From contig CAKSFA010000010.1 of the NCBI GenBank assembly GCA_934454125.1, forward strand, positions 1 to 44,234: 44,234 nucleotides of DNA, written 5' to 3'. This document shows positions 42,918 through 44,234 of the stretch, piece after piece; the stretch's first letter is position 1; each line of letters starts with the position of its first letter. The notes below the pieces were generated by a model, which worked only from the letters and a program-made list of their open reading frames with translations, was not told the origin of the DNA and made no database searches. Origin of the DNA: an uncultured Eubacteriales bacterium. Lineage in GTDB: Bacteria; Bacillota; Clostridia; Oscillospirales; Acutalibacteraceae. Position numbers and translations under genes: made by a program.

Positions 42918-43862
42918 TCATTTTTTATTTTGGGGAGTTTCGAGTGTGATCAGATCTTTTAAATCGAATGGGGTTTGCTGATATACATAGTAGTTTAGCC
43001 AATTCTGAAATAGCAGATTTGCATGGCTGCGCCACATAAAGTGTGGTTTTGCCCGCTGGTCGTCATCGGGAAAATAATGGGTGGGCAATGCTGGATTTAA
43101 TCCGCGAACTTCATCACGATAATATTCATTGGCGAGTGTATCTCGATCATACTCTGGGTGACCGGTAACAAAAAACTGTCTACCACTTTTTTCTGCAACA
43201 ATATAGACTCCTGCTTCATTTGAAACGGACAATACCAGCAGATTTTCATGCTGAGCAATGTCTTCCCGCCGAGTGTCGGTATTACGGGAGTGAGGTGCAA
43301 AAAAGCGATCGTCGAAACCGCGCATGAGCGGATGCAGTGGATTTAAGATTTTGTGTTTGTAAATGCCGGAAAGCTTTTGCTCCAATTCATATTTTGGTAC
43401 GCCATAATGAAAATATAAGCCTGCCTGTGCACTCCAGCAAATATGCATGGTTGAATACACATTTGTGCGGCTCCAGTCCATAATCGCGCATAGTTCCTGC
43501 CAGTAGTCAACCTGCTCAAACGGCATTAATTCTACCGGAGCACCAGTTAAAATCATGCCGTCATATTTTTCGTTTTTGACTTCGGTAAAAGTTTTATAGA
43601 ATGTATTCAAGTGTGAAGCCGGCGTATTTTTTGAAACATGTGTAGCCGTTTGCAAAAATTCTACAGTAATCTGCACAGGACAATTACTTAAAATGCGTAG
43701 CAGTTGCGTTTCAGTTTCTATTTTAGTTGGCATTAGATTTAAAATCAAAATTTTAAGCGGACGGATGTCTTGATGTAATGCACGCTCCTGTGTCATCACA
43801 AAAATATTTTCGGCTTCTAGTACGTCTAAAGCTGGGAGTGACGACGGAATTTGTATCGGCAT
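42918..43862 (-). CDS. metA: homoserine O-acyltransferase, predicted acetyl-CoA-specific
   Basis: MetA activates homoserine for methionine synthesis. The 314-residue protein carries the catalytic Cys142 in HICWSAQAG and His235/Glu237 in FVTGHPEYD. Residue 111 is Glu (TGAPVE). In Bacillus cereus MetA Glu111 goes with acetyl-CoA use, while the E. coli enzyme has Gly111 and uses succinyl-CoA, so this is probably an acetyltransferase. I start it at 43862 (MPIQIPSSLP) behind AAGGGGGAAACG; the reading from 43889 adds nine unlikely residues. It faces the methionine uptake operon, so synthesis and import genes adjoin. Confidence 0.95.
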   Translation of the reverse strand: MPIQIPSSLPALDVLEAENIFVMTQERALHQDIRPLKILILNLMPTKIETETQLLRILSNCPVQITVEFLQTATHVSKNTPASHLNTFYKTFTEVKNEKYDGMILTGAPVELMPFEQVDYWQELCAIMDWSRTNVYSTMHICWSAQAGLYFHYGVPKYELEQKLSGIYKHKILNPLHPLMRGFDDRFFAPHSRNTDTRREDIAQHENLLVLSVSNEAGVYIVAEKSGRQFFVTGHPEYDRDTLANEYYRDEVRGLNPALPTHYFPDDDQRAKPHFMWRSHANLLFQNWLNYYVYQQTPFDLKDLITLETPQNKK

Positions 43863-43947
43863 AATGCGTTTCCCCCTTTTTGATACCATAACATAGATAT
43901 AGTACCCTTTCCCGCAATTTATCCATTATTTTGGAAAGATATAGTAT

Positions 43948-43976
43948 AGTATATCAAAAACTGGTACATACTTCAA
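43948..43976 (-). promoter_or_regulatory. promoter of metA
   Basis: TTGAAG at 43976-43971 and TATACT at 43953-43948 have a 17-base spacer on the minus strand, leaving a leader of about 80 bases. No riboswitch recognised. Confidence 0.72.
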
Positions 43977-44019
43977 TAAGGGTGAAAAAAGATTTTTATA
44001 AAATAATGTGAAAATGTGG

Positions 44020-44048
44020 TTGACAAGGCGAGAGGAGTGTGATAAGAT
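44020..44048 (+). promoter_or_regulatory. strong promoter P1, probable rRNA operon
   Basis: TTGACA at 44020-44025 and TAAGAT at 44043-44048 have a 17-base spacer. It is the first of two tandem promoters with no protein gene after them. Confidence 0.75.
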
Positions 44049-44103
44049 AAGCAAGCTGTCTGAAAAGGCAGCCAATGATTTTGGAACGAGGAAGAAAAAA
44101 GTG

Positions 44104-44132
44104 TTGACAAACCAAAAACGGTATGTTAATAT
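44104..44132 (+). promoter_or_regulatory. strong promoter P2, probable rRNA operon
   Basis: TTGACA at 44104-44109 and TAATAT at 44127-44132 have a 17-base spacer, 84 bp after P1. The following AGGACCTTGAAAATTAAACA (44162-44181) resembles the leader before 16S rRNA in Firmicutes. The gene itself would lie beyond the window. Confidence 0.72.
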
Positions 44133-44234
44133 AGAAAAGCTTCCTCAAAAATGAAGCAAACAGGACCTTGAAAATTAAACAACAAGAAGACGAACGAAGA
44201 AGCGAAGGAAGCAAAGAAAGATGTTTCCTGAAGA

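Overview
The window looks like chromosomal DNA of an anaerobic, spore-forming member of the Clostridia, probably a gut Oscillospiraceae/Ruminococcaceae relative. The support is a complete spoIIAA-spoIIAB-sigF operon, anaerobe-type Hcp, FeoAB, a flavin reductase-rubredoxin fusion, a T-box in front of the trp genes, sigma-A promoters, purine-rich Shine-Dalgarno sites, and a wall-anchored M60 (mucinase-type) protein. I see no phage, insertion sequence or CRISPR array.

Layout. 1-2.8 kb: a broken OmpR-type response regulator, its histidine kinase and an unknown membrane-anchored protein. 2.86-9.75 kb (minus strand): a full tryptophan operon, trpE-trpGD-trpC-trpF-trpB-trpA, with every junction overlapping, behind a Trp-specific T-box. 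9.8-12.8 kb: a GNAT acetyltransferase, then hcp divergent from a Crp/Fnr-type regulator with a perfect 16-bp palindrome between them. 12.8-21.3 kb: the most unusual part. Two tandem secreted PI-PLC-like proteins come first, the second lacking its catalytic residues, both behind long related leaders. A 1577-residue secreted M60 metalloprotease-like protein with a C-terminal sorting signal follows. 21.6 kb: tRNA-Val(UAC).

21.9-39.9 kb: housekeeping genes in short units separated by good terminators: ddh, nth, glyA, rarA, a flavin/rubredoxin protein, an N-formylglutamate amidohydrolase-like protein, feoAB, pyrBI, trmB, a polysaccharide-deacetylase-like protein with its metal site lost, valS, folC and the spoIIA operon. 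40-44.2 kb: metQNI methionine import, metA facing it on the other strand, then two strong tandem promoters that look like the start of an rRNA operon.

The genes group into amino-acid and nucleotide supply (trp, met, glyA, ddh, pyrBI), nitrosative/iron physiology (hcp and regulator, rubredoxin protein, feoAB), sporulation, and host- or surface-directed secreted proteins (PI-PLC pair, M60). The best leads for new biology are the active/inactive PI-PLC pair with its conserved leader, and the inactive deacetylase between trmB and valS. From about 16 kb to about 39 kb the plus strand is strongly G-rich, even in non-coding DNA and opposite minus-strand genes.
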